Assembly: GCA_009780275.1 (NCBI GenBank)
Contig: WRAI01000015.1
Location: 1 to 54,746, forward strand
Direction of reading: 5' to 3'
Source of the DNA: Oscillospiraceae bacterium
GTDB taxonomy: Bacteria; Bacillota; Clostridia; Oscillospirales; UBA929
Length of the DNA: 54,746 bases
Shown here: positions 16,801-25,973 of the stretch, piece by piece
How the letters are laid out: every line of letters starts with the position of its first letter
How positions within the stretch are numbered: position 1 is the first letter of the stretch
Translations under genes and position numbers: made by a program
The notes under the pieces: generated by a model
What the model was told of the DNA's origin: nothing
The model's input: the letters and a program-made list of their open reading frames with translations, nothing else
Databases searched by the model: none

Positions 16801-18039
16801 ATGATTTTAGACCTGGCCAAACGTGTTAAAGCCTGTGCGCCAACCCTTGGCACATCGCCACAGCAGCAACGCGATGCGGCGTTAACCGCCATTGCCGAAT
16901 TGCTCATCAGCCAAACCAGTGAATTGCTTATCGCCAATCAAATTGATTTAGACAACGGCACGGCAAATGGACTTTCCCCTGCCCTTCTAGACCGCTTGCG
17001 CTTAACGCCGCAACGTGTTGAGAGTATGGCAGACGGCGTGCGCCAACTCATCGCGGCGCACGACCCCATCGGCGGCAGTGACAGCGTAGTGCGCCGGCCC
17101 AATGGCTTGCGGGTCGAGACGGTGCGCGTGCCGCTTGGTACAATCGGCATGATTTATGAGTCACGCCCTAACGTCACGATTGACGCAGCTGCGTTGTGCC
17201 TCAAGAGTGGCAACTGCGTACTTCTCCGCGGCGGCAAAGAGGCGATTGAGAGCAATAAAGCCTTGTCCGACTTATGCCGCAAGGCGTTGGGATTTGTTGG
17301 ACTGCCCGCCGACTGCGTGGCTTTAATCACCGATACAACGCGACAATCGGTGACCGATATGGTCGCATTGGAGAATGTGCTGGATGTTGTGATTCCACGC
17401 GGTGGTGCCGCGTTGAAAACTCACGTCACACAACACGCGCGCGTGCCGGTCATCGCAGCAGCAGGCGGTGTCGTGCATATCTACGTTGACGCGTCTGCCA
17501 AACTCGACAATGCCATTGATATCATCGACAACGCCAAGCGGCAACGCCCGTCAGTCTGCAATGCCGTGGAGACAGTGCTTATACACAAATCGATTGCTAC
17601 ATCGTTTCTGCCTAAACTTGCCAAGAAGTTGCACGATGTAGAGTTACGCGGCGGCCAATGTTGCCAAGATATTCTCGGCAACCGCTGCAAACCTGCAACA
17701 GACGAGGATTTTGCCGCCGAACACGGCGATTTGACGCTGACGCTCCGCATTATTGATGACATAGATGTCGCAATCGAGCACATCGCGCAGTATGGCTCAG
17801 GGCATACCGAGTGCATTTTAACAAGCGACTTACGCAATGCCGAACAGTTCGCCGAGCAGGTTGACGCCGCCGCCGTCATTGTGAACGCCAGCACGCGGTT
17901 TACCGACGGCGAATGCTTTGGGTTGGGTGCCGAAATCGGCATTTCAACGCAAAAGCTGCACGCCCGCGGCCCAATGGGATTGCGGGCCTTGACCACGATA
18001 AAGTATGTTATACACGGCGGAGGACAAATTCGCAAGTAA
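16801..18039 (+). CDS. proA: Gamma-glutamyl phosphate reductase
   Basis: A 412-residue cytosolic enzyme that reduces gamma-glutamyl phosphate with NADPH to glutamate-5-semialdehyde, the second step of proline synthesis. Family motifs include PLGTIGMIYESRPNVT, LRGGKEAIESN, the catalytic Cys in RPSVCNAVETVL and FGLGAEIGISTQKLHARGPMGL. The start ATG follows GGGAGG with a 6-base spacer. Unlike the usual arrangement, no glutamate 5-kinase gene (proB) is in the window. The gene follows the third lipoprotein gene by 42 bases, and the ECF transporter gene follows it. Confidence 0.96.
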   Translation: MILDLAKRVKACAPTLGTSPQQQRDAALTAIAELLISQTSELLIANQIDLDNGTANGLSPALLDRLRLTPQRVESMADGVRQLIAAHDPIGGSDSVVRRPNGLRVETVRVPLGTIGMIYESRPNVTIDAAALCLKSGNCVLLRGGKEAIESNKALSDLCRKALGFVGLPADCVALITDTTRQSVTDMVALENVLDVVIPRGGAALKTHVTQHARVPVIAAAGGVVHIYVDASAKLDNAIDIIDNAKRQRPSVCNAVETVLIHKSIATSFLPKLAKKLHDVELRGGQCCQDILGNRCKPATDEDFAAEHGDLTLTLRIIDDIDVAIEHIAQYGSGHTECILTSDLRNAEQFAEQVDAAAVIVNASTRFTDGECFGLGAEIGISTQKLHARGPMGLRALTTIKYVIHGGGQIRK

Positions 18040-18071
18040 AAATTACATAATTCATGTTAGGAGAGATAACC

Positions 18072-18584
18072 ATGACAAAAAAACTCTTTACCACGCATAA
18101 TATTGTGCTATGCGGCATCGTCGCTGCCGCTTACTTCGCGCTTGTGGCAATTTTTCAACTGGTGTCATTCGGCCCGTTTCAAGTGCGCGTCGCCGAAATG
18201 TTAACGGTTATGCCATTTTTCTTTCCTGTCACGGCATTCGGACTGTTTGTTGGGTGTTTCTTTGCCAATCTGATATTTAGCCCGTTTGGCATTATCGATG
18301 CCTTAATCGGCGGCACTGCCAGCTTGGTTGCCGGCTTGATTGTTGCCAACATTCGCATCAAATGGCTTGTTCCGGTTGCACCGATTGTATTAAACGCCTT
18401 TGCTGTGCCGATTGTATTCTTAGCTGCCGGTGAAGCGTGGGCGCCATATTTCATCATGGCGGCTTTAGTCGGTGGCGGGCAGGTCCTCGCCTGCGCCGGG
18501 TTTGGGTTTCCACTCTTGCTGACACTGGAACGCATCCCCATTGTGAAGCAGTTGAGACATAATCCCGATAAAAAAACCGCCTGA
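18072..18584 (+). CDS. queT: QueT-type ECF transporter substrate-binding subunit
   Basis: A 170-residue membrane protein with about five helices. SFGPFQVRVAEMLTVMPFF and LFVGCFFANLIF match the QueT family, the S component proposed to import queuosine precursors together with a shared energy-coupling module. ATG 18072 follows TAGGAGAG by 8 bases; an earlier ATG at 18054 is less likely. No ECF ATPase or EcfT gene is nearby, consistent with a shared module encoded elsewhere. There is no room for a preQ1 riboswitch in the 32-base gap after proA. The stop codon lies inside the loop of the terminator. Confidence 0.85.
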   Translation: MTKKLFTTHNIVLCGIVAAAYFALVAIFQLVSFGPFQVRVAEMLTVMPFFFPVTAFGLFVGCFFANLIFSPFGIIDALIGGTASLVAGLIVANIRIKWLVPVAPIVLNAFAVPIVFLAAGEAWAPYFIMAALVGGGQVLACAGFGFPLLLTLERIPIVKQLRHNPDKKTA

Positions 18585-18596
18585 CGGCGGTTTTTC
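18571..18596. terminator. Bidirectional terminator between queT and acpP
   Basis: CCGCC (18577-18581) and GGCGG (18586-18590) with a 4-base loop are bracketed by A6 and T5, so the hairpin can end both convergent transcripts. The queT stop codon is in the loop. Confidence 0.88.
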
Positions 18597-18630
18597 AGAT
18601 TGATTGTTCGCAGGCAGCAGCTCGGCAGCT

Positions 18631-18864
18631 CTAAATTTTTTCATCAATGTATTTCGCTACATCTGCAACAGTCTTGAATTTACGAATCTGCTCTTCGTCA
18701 ATGGTGATATTATACTCTTCCTCAATAGAAAACATCAACTCCACCACATCCAACGAGTCGGCGCCTAAATCCTCAGCAATGTCGGTCGTATCTTCAATTT
18801 TATCAACATCAATATCAAGCTGCGTCGCCAAAACTTCTTTAACTTTATCCAATGTCGAACTCAC
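18631..18864 (-). CDS. acpP: Acyl carrier protein
   Basis: A 77-residue acidic protein with the 4'-phosphopantetheine attachment motif GADSLDVVELM (the Ser is about residue 37). It carries growing acyl chains in fatty-acid synthesis and donates them to PlsX. It starts with GTG 8 bases after GAGGAGG. It is alone on the minus strand with its own promoter and terminator. In many Bacillota acpP lies between plsX and rnc; here plsX and rnc overlap each other 11 kb away and acpP has moved out. Confidence 0.96.
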   Translation of the reverse strand: MSSTLDKVKEVLATQLDIDVDKIEDTTDIAEDLGADSLDVVELMFSIEEEYNITIDEEQIRKFKTVADVAKYIDEKI

Positions 18865-18898
18865 GATTTCACCTCCTCAACGATTAAATGATGATACC

Positions 18899-18927
18899 AG
18901 TATATACATTTCCCTTCCATTTGACAA
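18899..18927 (-). promoter_or_regulatory. Sigma-A promoter for acpP
   Basis: On the minus strand TTGTCA (18927-18922) and TATACT (18904-18899) are 17 bases apart, about 35 bases before the GTG start. Confidence 0.8.
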
Positions 18928-18964
18928 GTCTTTTTTATAATTTTTTTCATCGGAGAGCAATACT

Positions 18965-20140
18965 ATGCAACAGGTCATTCTATGTAAACTAGGCGAAATC
19001 GTGCTTAAAGGGCTTAACCGCCGTCAATTTGAACAACAGCTTATCGCCAATACCAAGCGACGCCTCAAACATTTAGGCGAGTTTTCCTATGATTGCCGTC
19101 AGTCTTGTTTATACATCACACCACTCGTCGATTGCGACCTTGACGCCGTTATGTTGGTTGTCGGACGTATTTTCGGCATCGTTACCTATGGCCCGGCCAT
19201 AGGCATAGACAAAGATATGACTGCTTTGCAGCATCGCGCCCCCGATTATTTACGCCAAGCACTTGTCGGCAGAAAAACTTTTAAAGTCGAAGCCAAGCGC
19301 GCCGACAAGCGTTTTCCGCTTACTTCGCCGCAAATCGCCGCCGAATTAGGCGGTAGCCTGTTGGAAGCCTTCCCTCACTTAACTGTTGATGTGCATGCAC
19401 CTGAGGTAACTGTCATGGTCGAAGTGCGCGAGCAATATATATACCTGCACGGCGGCACACATACCGGTGCGGGCGGCTTGCCTGTGGGCAGCAGCGGCAA
19501 AGGCACGTTACTCATCAGTGGCGGCATTGACAGTCCCGTTGCCGGCTATCTCATGGCACGGCGCGGACTGGAATTGCACGCCGTGCATTTCGAAAGCTAT
19601 CCCTATACCTCACAGCAGGCGCTGCAAAAAGTGCATGACTTATGCAGCTTGGTGGCAGGCTATGCGGGTCGCATTATGCTGGATGTGGTGTCGTTTACTG
19701 CATTACAAGAGCGGCTGCGCGAAAGGTGCGATGAAGCATACTTCACACTGCTCATGCGGCGATCGATGATGCGCATTGCCGAGCGCTTGGCGCGGCAGAA
19801 TAAATCGTCTTGCTTAATCACCGGCGAAGCACTCGGGCAGGTTGCCAGTCAAACCATCGGCGCATTGGGTGTGACAAATGACGCGATTACGAGCAACTTC
19901 CCCGTCCTGCGCCCTTGCATCGGCATGGACAAAGAGGAAATCATCGCCATTGCGCGCAAAATCAATACTTTTGAAACCTCGATTTTGCCATATGACGACT
20001 GCTGCACTATTTTCACGCCCAAGCACCCGCGCACGCGGCCAAATTATGAAGAAGTGCTGACAAATGAGATGAAATCCAATTTGGCAGTGTTAGAAAGTGA
20101 CATTCAAGTAGAAAGAAGCGTGATAACGTGGCAAATCTAG
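18965..20140 (+). CDS. thiI: tRNA 4-thiouridine synthase ThiI
   Basis: A 391-residue enzyme that transfers sulfur to uridine-8 of tRNA and may feed thiamine thiazole synthesis. It has an N-terminal ferredoxin-like plus THUMP region (about residues 1-165) and an adenylating PP-loop domain with SGGIDSPVAGYLMARRG (about 183-199). It ends without the C-terminal rhodanese domain found in enterobacteria, as usual in Gram-positive bacteria; a Cys pair occurs near the end (DDCCTIF). The start follows CGGAGAG by about 8 bases. Its 3' end overlaps cinA by 13 bases. Confidence 0.94.
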   Translation: MQQVILCKLGEIVLKGLNRRQFEQQLIANTKRRLKHLGEFSYDCRQSCLYITPLVDCDLDAVMLVVGRIFGIVTYGPAIGIDKDMTALQHRAPDYLRQALVGRKTFKVEAKRADKRFPLTSPQIAAELGGSLLEAFPHLTVDVHAPEVTVMVEVREQYIYLHGGTHTGAGGLPVGSSGKGTLLISGGIDSPVAGYLMARRGLELHAVHFESYPYTSQQALQKVHDLCSLVAGYAGRIMLDVVSFTALQERLRERCDEAYFTLLMRRSMMRIAERLARQNKSSCLITGEALGQVASQTIGALGVTNDAITSNFPVLRPCIGMDKEEIIAIARKINTFETSILPYDDCCTIFTPKHPRTRPNYEEVLTNEMKSNLAVLESDIQVERSVITWQI

Positions 20141-21342
20141 TCGCCGAAATCATCGCCGTCGGTACGGAATTATTGCTCGGCAATATCGCTAATACCAACG
20201 CGCAAGTCATTAGCCAGGGCTTGAGTGAGTTAGGCATCCATGTCTATTTCCATACTGTAGCGGGCGACAACGACAGTCGTTTGCGGCAAGCCCTTGACAT
20301 TGCTTGCACGCGCAGTGATATCATCATCACGACGGGCGGTTTAGGTCCGACGTATGACGACATAACCAAGCAAACCATCGCCTGTTTCTTCGGCGTTGCG
20401 CTCACACCGCACGAAGCAACGCTGCAAAAAATCAAGGATTATTTCACTTATATCAAGTCCGATATGCCGGACTGTAACGCACGGCAGGCCGAATTGCCTG
20501 TGGGGTGCACGATTATGGAGAACCATTGGGGCACCGCGCCCGGCTGCATTTTCCAAACCAAAGGCAAACATGCTTTGATGTTGCCAGGCCCACCGCATGA
20601 ATGTTCCGCTATGTTTCGCACTTGCGCTATGCCATACTTGGAGTCGCTGACGCAAAACTGCATTGTGTCTAAGACCATTAACATCTTTGGCATGGGTGAG
20701 TCGGCGCTGGAAGAGCGCTTGCGCGAACGTATGCAAGCGGCCAAAAACCCCACTATTGCACCGTATGCCAAGGAGGGTGAAGTGCAGCTGCGCGTCACGG
20801 CTGCTGCGCGTGAGCGCGATGAAGCAGAGCGACTTGTCACGCCTGTGGTTGACGAGCTGTGCGCCGGGCTAAAAGACGTTGTCTACGGCATTGACGCTGA
20901 CAGTTTAGAAGCAGCGGTATCAGCTCTGTTGCGCAAAAAAGGCTTGACGCTTGCGGCCGCGGAGTCATGTACCGGTGGGCTGCTGGGTGGACGCATAACA
21001 GCCTTGCCCGGCGCAAGCCAAGTCTTTAAGGGCGGCATATGTGCTTATACCAATCAAGCCAAAATTGACTTGCTGGGTATTGCCCCACAGTTGTTGGAGG
21101 AGTTTGATGCGGTAAGCCAACAAGTCGCTGTTGCCATGGCGGACGGCGCGCGGACGAAATTTAACAGCGATTTTGCCATCGGCATCACCGGTTACGCCCA
21201 AGATAACGGCACCGTCTACATTGCGTTGTCCAGTAAGAAGGCCACACACTGCAAACAATTTCAACTCGGCCCAAACCGCAGCCGCGTTCGTACCATGGCC
21301 GTCAATCACGCGCTAAATATGTTACGGCTTGACATTGACTAA
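20128..21342 (+). CDS. cinA: CinA: competence/damage-inducible protein, NMN deamidase type
   Basis: A 404-residue protein with an N-terminal MoaB/MogA-like domain (GTELLLGNIANTNA, TTGGLGPTYDDIT, LPGPPHE) and a C-terminal CinA domain (AAESCTGGLLGG), the latter linked to nicotinamide mononucleotide deamidation. It starts with GTG inside the thiI reading frame, overlapping by 13 bases. The usual Gly/Pro-rich loop after GITG is shortened here to GITGYAQDNGTVYIAL, about ten residues less than in typical members. The last codons contain a perfect-consensus promoter for greA. Confidence 0.92.
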   Translation: MANLVAEIIAVGTELLLGNIANTNAQVISQGLSELGIHVYFHTVAGDNDSRLRQALDIACTRSDIIITTGGLGPTYDDITKQTIACFFGVALTPHEATLQKIKDYFTYIKSDMPDCNARQAELPVGCTIMENHWGTAPGCIFQTKGKHALMLPGPPHECSAMFRTCAMPYLESLTQNCIVSKTINIFGMGESALEERLRERMQAAKNPTIAPYAKEGEVQLRVTAAARERDEAERLVTPVVDELCAGLKDVVYGIDADSLEAAVSALLRKKGLTLAAAESCTGGLLGGRITALPGASQVFKGGICAYTNQAKIDLLGIAPQLLEEFDAVSQQVAVAMADGARTKFNSDFAIGITGYAQDNGTVYIALSSKKATHCKQFQLGPNRSRVRTMAVNHALNMLRLDID

Positions 21343-21357
21343 TTCTTCCACTATAAT
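21329..21357 (+). promoter_or_regulatory. Perfect-consensus sigma-A promoter for greA-lysS and downstream
   Basis: TTGACA (21329-21334), a 17-base spacer and TATAAT (21352-21357) match the consensus exactly. The -35 box lies within the last codons of cinA. It probably drives the long run from greA onward. Confidence 0.85.
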
Positions 21358-21392
21358 CTTGACAGTCATACATTATATGCGAGGTAACAAAT

Positions 21393-21866
21393 ATGCAAAA
21401 AGAATTCAAACTCACACAGGAACGGCTAAACGAATTACAACAGGAACTAACTCATTTGCGCACCGTGCGCGAAAAGGAAGTTGCCGACCAAATTAAAGAG
21501 GCGTTGGCGTTCGGCGACTTGTCGGAAAACAGCGAATACGATGAGGCAAAAAATGAGCAAGGCAAGCTTTTTTCGCGCATTGCCGAGATTGAAAACATTA
21601 TCAATCATGCCGTGGTAATTGAAATTGGCGCCGTAGGCGGCGACAGCGTCGCCTTAGGCAGTACGGTCACCGTCGTTGCCCAAGATGATAAATCAATCAC
21701 ACATACGTTTACCATTATGGGCAGCCAAGAAGCCAACCCGATGGAGGGGCGTATCTCTGACGAATCGCCATTCGGCAAAGCCTTACTGGACGCCAAAAAG
21801 GGCGATAAAGTTCGCGTTGACGCGCCGGGTGGCAAGCGGATATACGTTGTAAAATCAGTAGAGTAA
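21393..21866 (+). CDS. greA: Transcription elongation factor GreA
   Basis: A 157-residue protein that rescues backtracked RNA polymerase by promoting transcript cleavage. It has an N-terminal coiled coil (about residues 1-75) with GDLSENSEYDEAKNEQG, carrying the tip acidic residues, and a C-terminal FKBP-like domain (GSQEANPMEGRISDESPFGKAL). A strong promoter lies 35 bases upstream. lysS follows after 27 bases, a common pairing in Bacillota. Confidence 0.97.
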   Translation: MQKEFKLTQERLNELQQELTHLRTVREKEVADQIKEALAFGDLSENSEYDEAKNEQGKLFSRIAEIENIINHAVVIEIGAVGGDSVALGSTVTVVAQDDKSITHTFTIMGSQEANPMEGRISDESPFGKALLDAKKGDKVRVDAPGGKRIYVVKSVE

Positions 21867-21893
21867 TTGATAACTTAGAGACGAGGATATGGC

Positions 21894-23384
21894 ATGAACA
21901 CGCCCCCCGAAAACCAAATTTCAGAGCGCGAATTTTTGCAAATTCGTCGCGCCAAGTTGGCGGCGCTGCAGCAGACAGGACAAGACCCGTTTGCCGTAAC
22001 GGCGTTTGATCGTACGCTCACGACACAGGACATTCGTGAAAATTTTGACATGCTTGAAGGTACGCAAGGCACAATAGCAGGGCGCATTATGTCCATGCGT
22101 GACATGGGCAAAGCCTCATTTTGCGATTTGCAAGACGGCAGCGGCCGCCTGCAATTCTATGTCCGTGCCGATGCCTTACCGGATGGACAATATGAAGACA
22201 TTTACAAAAGGTTTGATATTGGCGACATGATTGGCGTCAGCGGCACAATATTTCGCACCAAACGCGGCGAGATGTCTCTAAAAGCCAACAATGTGGCATT
22301 GCTGGCAAAATCGCTCAAACCATTGCCGGAGAAATTTCACGGTTTGACCGACACAGAACTGCGTTATCGCCAACGTTATTTGGACTTGATTATGAATGCC
22401 GATGTCAAGCGTACTTTTGAGCTGCGTTCAAAAATTATCAGTGCCATGCGGCGTTGGCTGGACGAACGCGGCTTTTTGGAAGTTGAGACACCGATTCTCA
22501 ACACTCTTGTCACGGGTGCTACAGCACGCCCATTTTGCACACACCACAATACGTTGGGGTTGGATATGACATTGCGCATCGCGCCGGAACTGCCGCTCAA
22601 ACGCCTGATTGTTGGCGGGTTTGAGAAGGTATATGAGCTCAATCGCAATTTTCGCAACGAGGGTATGAGTATCAAGCATAATCCCGAGTTTACTATGTTG
22701 GAGTTCTATGAGGCATACACCAACTGCGACGGCATGATGGAACGTTGTGAGCAACTAATTACCCATGTGGCACAGGAAGTGCTCGGTACAACTGAAATCG
22801 AATATCAAGGCACGCCCATCAGCCTCAAAGCCCCATGGCCGCGGCTGTCGATGATTGATGTTGTCAAGCAATATACAGGCATAGATTTCCTGTCATTTAC
22901 CGACGACGAAGACGCTCGCACGGCAATGAAATCGCTTGGACTTGCTGTCAAAGGCAACGAGTCGTGGGGTGACGCGCTGTTTGAATGCTTTGACCAACGC
23001 GCCGAAGATAAAATTATTCAACCAACCTTTATCACGCGCCACCCTGTTGAAGTATCACCACTTGCCAAACGATGCAACGATGACGCGCGCTTGACTGACC
23101 GTTTTGAAATTTTCAGCCTTCTGGGCGAGTTGGGCAACGCTTTCTCTGAATTAAATGACCCCATTGACCAGCGGCAACGTTTTGAGCGGCAAGCGGCGTT
23201 AAAAGCCGCAGGTGATGACGAAGCAAATGATTTGGATGAGGACTTCCTCAATGCGTTAGAGTATGGCATGCCACCGACAGGCGGGATTGGGCTGGGCATT
23301 GACCGTTGGATTATGCTGCTGACCAACAGCGCCAGCATCCGTGACGTGATTTTATTCCCCACGATGAAACCGATTGCCAAATGA
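21894..23384 (+). CDS. lysS: Lysyl-tRNA synthetase, class II
   Basis: A 496-residue cytosolic enzyme charging tRNA-Lys. It has an N-terminal OB-fold anticodon-binding domain (about 55-150, GRIMSMRDMGKASFCDLQDG) and a class II core with motif 2 (FRNEGMSIKHNPEFTMLE) and motif 3 (GGIGLGIDRWIMLL). It starts 27 bases after greA, and its stop overlaps the next gene's ATG by 4 bases. No T-box leader precedes it. Confidence 0.97.
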   Translation: MNTPPENQISEREFLQIRRAKLAALQQTGQDPFAVTAFDRTLTTQDIRENFDMLEGTQGTIAGRIMSMRDMGKASFCDLQDGSGRLQFYVRADALPDGQYEDIYKRFDIGDMIGVSGTIFRTKRGEMSLKANNVALLAKSLKPLPEKFHGLTDTELRYRQRYLDLIMNADVKRTFELRSKIISAMRRWLDERGFLEVETPILNTLVTGATARPFCTHHNTLGLDMTLRIAPELPLKRLIVGGFEKVYELNRNFRNEGMSIKHNPEFTMLEFYEAYTNCDGMMERCEQLITHVAQEVLGTTEIEYQGTPISLKAPWPRLSMIDVVKQYTGIDFLSFTDDEDARTAMKSLGLAVKGNESWGDALFECFDQRAEDKIIQPTFITRHPVEVSPLAKRCNDDARLTDRFEIFSLLGELGNAFSELNDPIDQRQRFERQAALKAAGDDEANDLDEDFLNALEYGMPPTGGIGLGIDRWIMLLTNSASIRDVILFPTMKPIAK

Positions 23385-24013
23385 ATGTTAAAATCGTAGG
23401 GCAAGGCGGACATTTGCCCATAGGCGACGATCGCTCGCCCACACCGCAAAAGCCGCAAGGCAACGGATTGCGATACTGGTTTATCAATGTCTTCTGGTAT
23501 CATTATAAGATACATTTTATCATCGCTTGTGTGCTGCTGATTGGTGCAACGAGTTTTGTGATAACACTGATACGCAATCGTCCGCCTGACTTTCAGATGG
23601 TGATTTTAACCCAAGGCAGCGTTATTTTTCCCGACGCGCCTGAGCTTTCACGACTCCTTTCCAACGAATTAGGTGACCAAAACGGCGATGGCCGAGCCGT
23701 TTCTCACGTCCACGTTCTCGGCCTGTCCCGTGCCAACCCTAATTTCTACCAACACACGCAGCAGGCGATGATTTATTTCAATGACCCAAGCATTGTATTA
23801 TACGTTGTTGACGCCGCGATGCGCGAACAGTTTTCCCGTTTCTTTGAACCTGACAATAACCCGCTTGATGTTAGCCAAACACCGATGTTCCAACGCATTG
23901 GACGCAGCGATCAACCGTATTATGTGTTTATGCGTCTGCGAACAGCAGAGAGTGTGGAGAGTAATTATCGGCTGGCGGAACAGGCATTGACGGCAATTCT
24001 AAACTATGAGTAA
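23381..24013 (+). CDS. Hypothetical membrane-anchored protein
   Basis: A 210-residue protein I do not recognise. A cytoplasmic N-terminus of about 45 residues is followed by one transmembrane helix (HFIIACVLLIGATSFVITLI, about 46-65) and an extracytoplasmic domain of about 145 residues without Cys. The start ATG overlaps the lysS stop (ATGA) and the gene overlaps the methyltransferase start by 8 bases, so translation is coupled. It is conserved enough in reading frame to be real, but nothing indicates a function. Confidence 0.75.
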   Translation: MNVKIVGQGGHLPIGDDRSPTPQKPQGNGLRYWFINVFWYHYKIHFIIACVLLIGATSFVITLIRNRPPDFQMVILTQGSVIFPDAPELSRLLSNELGDQNGDGRAVSHVHVLGLSRANPNFYQHTQQAMIYFNDPSIVLYVVDAAMREQFSRFFEPDNNPLDVSQTPMFQRIGRSDQPYYVFMRLRTAESVESNYRLAEQALTAILNYE

Positions 24014-24788
24014 CCAATTGATTAGCAGCCGTCACAATCCCATGTACAAGCAACTGCGCAAGCTGTGCGACGACCGCCGTGAACGGCAACGCACCGGCCT
24101 GTTCCCTGTGGCGGGAGCAATGCACTTGTTGCAAGAAGCTGTAGCGTGTGGCATAGCAGTGGATAGAGTCGCGGCAACGCCTGAGGTGATGGCGAAATTA
24201 CAGTCAGGCGACGTATTCGCGACCGCTCGAGGGCAGTTACCTTTACAAATGGCATTTAGCGCTGAATTGATGGCATCCCTTGTGCCTGTCGAATCCACCG
24301 CACCGATCTTCTTCACATGTCCCCTACCCTCCCAGCAACTTTCCTCGGATATTTTGCAATCGGGCAAACATTTAGTCCTTGACGGTGTGCAAGACCCCGG
24401 CAATGTCGGCACGTTGTTGCGTACAGCGGCGGCATTTGGCTTTTCTTCTGTGGTTACGCTGAGCGGTACGGCCGACATATATAGCCCCAAGGTCGTCCGT
24501 GCAACAGCAGGCGCATTGTTCCAGTTGAATGCCTTCACGGTGGCACGTGCTGACTTGCTTGTCATGCTTAACGACATTGATTGCTATGTCGCGGCACATG
24601 CCGACAATGCCCTTACACCCTCCCATTTGCAAGGGCGTGATGGTTTGCTCGTCATTGGCAACGAAGGCGCAGGCGTATCGGAAGCACTCCGCAACGCCGC
24701 AACTGCTGTTGTGTCAATTCCAATAGGCAGTGACAGCTTAAATGCTGCGGTGGCGGGCGGAATTTTGATGTGGGAAATGCGGAGGTAA
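24006..24788 (+). CDS. SpoU/TrmH family RNA 2'-O-methyltransferase
   Basis: A 260-residue SAM-dependent RNA methyltransferase of the SPOUT class. The three trefoil-knot motifs are visible: LDGVQDPGNVGTLLRTAAAFG (motif 1, with the Asn that binds the target), VIGNEGAGVS (motif 2) and SIPIGSDSLNAAVAGGILM (motif 3). A short N-terminal substrate-binding domain precedes them. Target RNA and position are unknown; related enzymes act on 23S rRNA or tRNA. It overlaps the upstream gene by 8 bases and lies 3 bases before dprA. Confidence 0.92.
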   Translation: MSNQLISSRHNPMYKQLRKLCDDRRERQRTGLFPVAGAMHLLQEAVACGIAVDRVAATPEVMAKLQSGDVFATARGQLPLQMAFSAELMASLVPVESTAPIFFTCPLPSQQLSSDILQSGKHLVLDGVQDPGNVGTLLRTAAAFGFSSVVTLSGTADIYSPKVVRATAGALFQLNAFTVARADLLVMLNDIDCYVAAHADNALTPSHLQGRDGLLVIGNEGAGVSEALRNAATAVVSIPIGSDSLNAAVAGGILMWEMRR

Positions 24789-24791
24789 GTC

Positions 24792-25961
24792 ATGCATAAT
24801 GAATTATTATATTGGCTATGGTTTGGCTTGTGTACACCTATGACACACTTTCAAAAGGCTTCGTTATGGAACACGGTTGGCGACATTGAGCGTATTTATC
24901 GCGGCGATAGTGACTGGTATGTGCAATATGGTGTGCCGCCAAAGGCACTCAATGCATTAAGTCGTAAGGACACCACTATCGCCACCTCTATTTTAGAGCG
25001 CTGTCAACGGCTGCAAATCGACCTCCTGCCCTTCAATGATGCACGTTATCCCGAAAAGCTAAACAACATTCACGACCCGCCCATGCTATTGTACTGTCTT
25101 GGCAATTTGCCCAAACCACAGCCGTCGCTTGCCATTGTCGGCGCACGTGAACCCAGCGAAATGGGTAAACTTTATGCCGAAACATTTGCAAGCCAATTGG
25201 CAAAAGGCGGCTTGCTCATTGTATCGGGCATGGCAGAGGGCATTGATGCTGCTGCTCATCGCGGCGCGTTGCGGGCAGGCGAACCCACTGTTGCCGTTTT
25301 GGGTTGCGGTGTAGATATTCCGTATCCCAAAGGCAACGACACATTATACCGCCAAATTCTTGAAAACGGCGCAATTTTAAGTGAATACCCACCGGGCACA
25401 GCTCCCAAGTCCGAACATTTTCCGGCACGTAATCGCATCATCAGTGGCCTGTGCGACGGCGCGCTCATCATTCAGGGGAAATCTAAAAGCGGCGCAGGCA
25501 TTACGGCCAATCTCGCCTTCAACCAAGGACGAGCCGTATTCGCACTACCCGGACGACACGATGACCCGCTGAGTAAGAAGCCCAATACTCTTATCAAACA
25601 GCAAGTTGCCAAATTGGTCGACTGTGCGGACGATATTTTAGAGGATATTCCCGGTGTGGAAAAATTGCCAAAGTCCGCAGGGCATGACAGTTTCGGCACG
25701 CTCCATGTCATTAAACGTGATGACCGTACCGACACATTGAAGTCACCGCACCCTACACCCCCAACTTTCGACTTGTCCCAATTCAGTCCACCCGAACGTG
25801 AGGTGTTGACATTTATCGCCACCCGTGAGCGCACTATGGAGCAGCTTGCCGCGCATTTTGATATGCCTATCAATGAACTACTGGCACACTTGACCATGCT
25901 AGAAACTTACGGCGCGATTGTTGACCGCGGCGGAAAGACGTATCATATAAGTTACAATTAA
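24792..25961 (+). CDS. dprA: DNA processing protein DprA
   Basis: A 389-residue protein that loads RecA onto incoming single-stranded DNA in natural transformation. The order is an N-terminal SAM-like region, a Rossmann fold (LAIVGAREPSEMGK, IVSGMAEGIDAAAHRGAL, FPARNRIISGLCDG, SGAGITANLAFNQGR; about 110-310) and a C-terminal winged helix (about 325-389). It starts 5 bases after the GGAGGTAA that contains the upstream stop. dprA-topA order is common in Bacillota. Confidence 0.95.
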   Translation: MHNELLYWLWFGLCTPMTHFQKASLWNTVGDIERIYRGDSDWYVQYGVPPKALNALSRKDTTIATSILERCQRLQIDLLPFNDARYPEKLNNIHDPPMLLYCLGNLPKPQPSLAIVGAREPSEMGKLYAETFASQLAKGGLLIVSGMAEGIDAAAHRGALRAGEPTVAVLGCGVDIPYPKGNDTLYRQILENGAILSEYPPGTAPKSEHFPARNRIISGLCDGALIIQGKSKSGAGITANLAFNQGRAVFALPGRHDDPLSKKPNTLIKQQVAKLVDCADDILEDIPGVEKLPKSAGHDSFGTLHVIKRDDRTDTLKSPHPTPPTFDLSQFSPPEREVLTFIATRERTMEQLAAHFDMPINELLAHLTMLETYGAIVDRGGKTYHISYN

Positions 25962-25973
25962 ATTGGAGGAACT

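Noticed and set aside
17481..18035. 184-codon minus-strand frame opposite proA
   Set aside because: Antisense shadow of proA, Ser/Cys-rich and without a start signal.
18040..18071. preQ1 riboswitch before queT
   Set aside because: The gap after proA is only 32 bases and has no pseudoknot-like sequence.
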